DNA from: Nymphaea colorata
Lineage: Eukaryota > Streptophyta > Magnoliopsida > Nymphaeales > Nymphaeaceae
Length of the DNA stretch: 64,000 bases
Reading direction: 5' to 3'
Assembly (NCBI RefSeq): GCF_008831285.2
Contig: NC_045142.1
Coordinates: 4,037,501 to 4,101,500, forward strand
The notes under the pieces were generated by a model. That model was not told the DNA's origin. It ran no database searches and saw nothing but the letters and a program-made list of their open reading frames with translations. The translations under genes and the position numbers were made by a program. The first letter of the stretch is position 1. Each line of letters begins with the position of its first letter. Positions 59,337 through 64,000 of the stretch are shown here, in pieces.

Positions 59337-62300
59337 ATGGCGGCAATCTCAGGGATTGGAGTTCGTCCTCTCCCTCGCCCGGTAGCGTTCACTCTCTCCT
59401 CGGGACCCCCTCCGGAAATTTTCAGATTTTTTTTTTTTATGCAGTTTTTTCTTACGTTTTCCTTTTCCCCTCAGAGTTTTGCTCCGAAAGAGAGCTGTTT
59501 TCGTGCGTCGGCGATAAGTAGTGGCTTGAAAATCAACGGCTCCTCCGAGGAACCGCAATCTATCCAAAAAGGTACTGTTGGTGTAGCACTTCGGTGATCT
59601 TTGCTGGTTTCGTCGGATTTAATTTGCGCAGCTGTGGAATTTTCGGTAATCGTTGTCGGCAAAGCATGCTGCATTGAGCGATATGTGAAGAGTTTGTTGT
59701 GGCGTTGTTCCTTTTCATTTTCCGGATCAGGGAAATCGATGAAGCGGTTGTTGTAGTGGTCGGGTAAGGGGATCAGATTTTTTGGAGGGATGGCTTGTGC
59801 ATAATGAAGTAGCGAAGTTTGCTGAATGAGTTTTCGTTGTTTGATAGTACATTCCGTTAGGCAGAAGATTATGAAGGAATGTTCATTAGTTATCTTGAAG
59901 AGAAGGATGCCAAAGTTTTCCATATGTATGATTAATTAGGAAATTTTGGATACTTTCCCAAGTTTTGCAGCTCTTTTGGCACTGTGAATGAAGATTTTGT
60001 GTTCGATTTGTAGAGTATTCTTAACTTTCTCATTCTTGAAGTGATATTATTGAGAAATTTGATGAATTGGGGTTATTGGAATTCGAGGTGATTGGCAGGT
60101 ATGGCCATTTGGAGTTCTAAGCATCATATTTGCACCTTCCGCATGCATAGAACTTCCGGCATTTTCTTGGTGAATCTTTCCTTTTTTCTTCTTCGTGCTT
60201 ATGCAGCTAGAAATTTTAACTAATTTTGTTCAGAAATGGACAGAATATTCGGGGTGCGATCATCTATGTAAATTTGCCGTTTAGCGGTATTTACGTCTTT
60301 TAGTGAGAAATATTTGTTTGGATTAAAGGTGTGTCTCTATTCCAACTGACGGCTCAAATTTCTAACTCAAATGTCTGTGTTTCATGCTAAATTTGCATGA
60401 TATGGGTGCCAGCCACTATAAGGAGAAGAGCGTTGCTTGGTGGTGTGGGGCTGTTGTTCACTGGCACTTCGTCTGGAACTTTTGCCTTCGCAGATGGTGG
60501 GATATTTATTCTCATTATTTTCCTTTTACGTTGGCAGTGCTAGAAGCCATCTCCTTTTATTACTACCATCTTGTTATAATGTTGGTCTTTAAGAGGTGTA
60601 TTTTAACTTTTACAGAGGTGCCAGAGAACTACCAAGCTTTTGTTGATTTTTCTGATGGATACTCGTATTACTACCCCTCTGAGTGGAGGGTATGTTGCCT
60701 AAGGATTTTACACACTTTTCCTTTCAAAGCTTGATTTTGTTACAGGTTCTAGATTATGAATTCGCTCCTGGTTGAGTACAATAGTGCTCAAAGCTGCATC
60801 TTTTACCTTTCATATATTTTCTTTGTAGATGTATATATTTTTTCTTTCTGTGTTCAGGAATTTGATTTTAGAGGGCATGATTCAGCATTTAAAGACCGCA
60901 CGCTGCCATTGCAAAATGTTAGAGTTAGCTTCAAACCAACTGATAAAACTGATGTGCGTGACTTGGGACCCATGGAAGAGGTTTGCAGTATGACAGTAGC
61001 TAAATTTTGAAACAAGCTTCACATTTTAGTCACTAAGATTTTGAGCATGAGTCCACAGCCACAAAAGTATGGCTTAGATTCTCATTTCCATCTTTGTACG
61101 TTCTCTGATCGTAGGATATTTTATTGTCAGGTTATTACCAATTTGGTGAGGAATATATACGCTGCACCAAACCAAAAAACACAAATATTTGACATGCAGG
61201 AGGTTAGAATTCTTCTTACATTTACCGCTTTGCAGCTTGCTATCAGTTTTATTGCAGAATCCTGTGCCTCAAATTGACGCATCAATTTTGTCTAAATTGC
61301 ATCCTGTTGTCATTTTTATGCGGTCAGCATTGAATCTGGTTGAAGCTATTTTTCACATGAATTCAGTGTAAATGAAGCTCGTTTTCTTCCAAATTTCAGC
61401 ATGCATCCGTATGACATCTATTTTCTTTGTATTTTTCCTATGCAGCGTGGCTTAGGGCCATCAAATGCCAATTGCCATGCTGTTTGTGTGTAACAAGTCT
61501 GCCCCATGTCAAATTGCTTACCATGCCATTTATTGTTGCACATACTAAAACTGAAGTCTTGCCCCTCGAGGGCGGCTAGTTTGTTGGTCTGAGTTGCACT
61601 TTGATCACCATGGTGTGTCAGTCTCAATCCTCATGGGTGCGTTTGGTAGAGGAAAATGACAGAGTAAGTATAGAACACTGGTGCACCTTTAAGCACTCTA
61701 TGTGAAGGGCTAGGATCAGTCTATGAGCAGCAAATAGCTCATATTCTTATTAAAAGGTTGGCAAGTGATAGCTGATCACATTTTCTCTGCTTGATGGCAT
61801 CTGCCAATGGATCTTTGTAAAACATTTTGCCTGTAACCACTATTTTTCAAAGGCATTCTATAGGTAACTTGACAGAAATGGTCAAGTATTGCTTGGAAGA
61901 GTTCAACATTTACAACATACCAGATCAGCAGGTGGATAAAGCTTCCGGAGACATTCTTTTTGGAGGGCATTAAAGATGCCATTTTAACCATGGGAAATGG
62001 ATAAAACCCCCACTTGCTCCCTAATGGAGTTTCTGAAAATTGCCGCTTTGCATCAGTGACCTGCAGAAGTACTTTGATGGATTTTATTAAAACTGCAGTT
62101 AGTTGCTATTAACCACTCTTTTTTCCTTATCATACTAAAGGTCAGAAAGTTGAGGACATTATCCATTTCAGGCCAATCTCCTCCCCAGGAGTATAAAGGA
62201 TTTTTTATAAGGTCCTAGCTGTCAGATCGAGGAGCATAATCTGCAACTGTACTTTTGCTGCGTGAATAATATGCCTTAAAGTAAGATGAACACAAGAAAA

Positions 62301-63511
62301 TTCTGCTTGCCAGTTGCCACAGTAGCGAGGCAGTTATTTTCATGCTGAAAGTCAAAGAGGCATTTGGCGTTCACAAATGGCTGTTTTTATGATTTTGCAT
62401 GCACTTATTTGGCTTTAAAGGTCATTTGTGGACTGCATTAACATGTAATCATAGAACATATGATGTCCCTTCACTTGAAAATCCGTCAAGCTGAATTTTT
62501 TTCATGCAAAGGGAACTAGGGCAATGCTGTCTCTTGTTGCCATCTCTATTCAACTTGGTATCTGAGAATCATACTTTTATTTTTAAAAAATTATGTAGAA
62601 TATGGGTCTGTATCAGCTTACCCTGCTGCAGTTCGTTGATTATTTGCATACCTTTGAAATTGCCATGAGGGAAAAATCTTGCGGCCTTAGCTTGTCACTT
62701 ATGCATTCTGTAAATTTGGTACTATGTGCCCTTGGTGTTGTTTTGATATGTCATTCCTGGCTGGCTGGCCTCAAATAGGATGGGGAAAATGAGGAACATG
62801 GTTTATTAATAATGTTTATTGGAAAGAAAAAGAGGAATGAATTCTGCAAGACGGTCCAAGAAGACAGGAAAATACCATTTGTCCGCATGTGTGGATCCAT
62901 TTCATTTTTTAGTGCTAACTAGAGCTGCTCCGACATTAGTTGCCTCCCTTGCAACCTAACAAGGAATACTAAGCGTGATACCCAGTGCATGTGGACTAAA
63001 GATTTAGCAGTCCATATAACAATTTCGGTAATCACATTACATAACCCATAGTTGCTTTTAGAAGAGGATTTTGGTTGAGCCAAAACCAGAAAGAAGCAAA
63101 TGTAGATAGCAGTGATTGAGGGCCTGAGGCCTTTCACAGTGGCTCCCTGTGAGAGGGCAAGCTGTCAAGTACATCTGACTTAATAATTTTCTTGTCCTTC
63201 AGCACAGAAAATTTTATATTCGTCATCTTCACCTTGTTCAAAATATTGAAAACAAAATCAAGCATCCGTTTGTAGTATTTGGATATTTGCTACTTATTTC
63301 AGGTAAGGTGAGGTACGATCGCATCATTCACAATCGCCTGAATGAGCTTCTGTATTCATTTCTTCAACAAATCCTTTACTGATCTTTTGTGAATTTTCTG
63401 GTTATTCTTTGCAGCGGTCAATCGATGGGAAGAATTACTGGACATTTGAGTATGAAATTGCATCTTCAGGGTTTTCTCGTGCTTCTTTTGCAACCATCGC
63501 TATTGGCAACG
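59337..63511 (+). CDS. PsbP-like thylakoid-lumen protein (3' end outside the window)
   Basis: PsbP-family proteins assist photosystem II or the NDH complex in the thylakoid lumen. Exons seen: 59337-59571, 60413-60496, 60616-60689, 60858-60980, 61131-61202 and 63415-63511, all GT-AG with matching phases. Exon 1 encodes a chloroplast transit peptide. Exon 2 encodes a twin-arginine lumen signal (RRRALLGGVGLLF...TFAFA, cleavage likely before Asp). The mature part starts EVPENYQAFVDFSDGYSYYY and continues with FKDRTLPLQNVRVSFKPT, DLGPMEE and APNQKTQIFDMQE, then DGKNYWTFEYE and SFATIAIGN. That is the PsbP fold up to the strand before the final GANERRW-type block, which is not in this window. Inside exon 1, 59382-59474 (93 bp) has gt...ttttcccctcag borders and could be spliced out in frame. 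Similarity in segment order is closest to PPL1; the exact PsbP-like subgroup needs a tree. Confidence 0.85.
61203..63414 (+). other. Intron 5 of the PsbP-like gene
   Basis: A 2.2 kb intron with no recognisable gene or transposon. Sequence after 63511 to the end of the window is the next intron and includes a short CT run near 63765. Confidence 0.7.
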
Positions 63512-64000
63512 GTATGCGTACACTTGATGCTTGCCACTCATCCTTTCCAATGGTTAGCCTTTTATACAAGCTTATTAACTTCCAAAACAAAGCAGAAAGA
63601 TTATCCCATGTGTTGGTGATGTTTATAGGCACTTCCACTTTATTGATATACAAGATAACATCGGATGGTGCGATATCCTATAGGATCAGCCATCAAAATT
63701 AAAGCACCAAACTGGATAGCTTCTTTCTGACTTGTGAATAAATGACCAGAGTACGATGTGATTGCTCTCTCTCTCTCTCTCTCGTCTCTTCTGTAGGCCA
63801 ACCTAACTTCTGCATTTTTACCTTCACACACATCCTCAGTTTATCTGCATTTATTCTTGTCCTTGGCATACGCATCTTGTCCTCAAAATGAATTTGCTTG
63901 CATCCCCACCAAACCTGCTTTTCCTTGCTGAACACTAGTATTGGCCTTCCTGAAGATGCTAAAATTGTGCTTTTGTTTTCAATCTTTAGCTTTCTAAGAA

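Overview
The window is nuclear DNA of a flowering plant. The evidence is spliced genes with GT-AG introns, plant-specific families (CrRLK1L receptor kinase, ATL RING-H2 protein, DUF1635 protein, thylakoid-lumen PsbP-like protein), a Ty1/copia retrotransposon primed by initiator tRNA-Met, many small hAT-like elements and long AT, CT and GT microsatellites. The sequence does not identify the species. Gene density is low, about five protein genes in 64 kb.

Layout. Positions 1-18650 are gene-empty, AT-rich and filled with degenerate short repeats, among them a 1.5 kb tandem duplication (11656-14730). A two-exon DUF1635 gene lies on + (18988-20690), convergent with an intronless CrRLK1L receptor kinase gene on - (22564-25077). 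Repeat-rich DNA follows to 31.8 kb, then an intronless ATL-type RING-H2 gene on + (32469-33176). From 36741 to 56334 on - lies one gene of 14 coding exons, reconstructed here exon by exon, encoding a 783-residue MON1 homologue. About 12% of its span is coding. Its introns carry a complete Ty1/copia element with identical LTRs (37655-42901, intron 12), a roughly 410 bp inverted duplication of another copia fragment (46222-47047, intron 8) and a hAT element with an exact 8 bp target duplication (50442-51706, intron 6). At the right end a PsbP-like gene starts on + at 59337 and runs off the window after its sixth exon.

The genes do not form a pathway. They are independent loci for endosomal traffic (MON1), cell-surface signalling (CrRLK1L), ubiquitin ligation (ATL), the thylakoid lumen (PsbP-like) and an uncharacterised plant family (DUF1635). 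The most notable feature is MON1 as a host of transposons: a young and apparently intact copia element sits in sense orientation upstream of its last two coding exons, and a transcribed intron contains a long, nearly perfect hairpin that could feed small-RNA silencing of a copia family. The short repeats share terminal motifs and 8 bp target duplications that place most of them in the hAT superfamily. No rRNA, convincing tRNA or CRISPR was seen.
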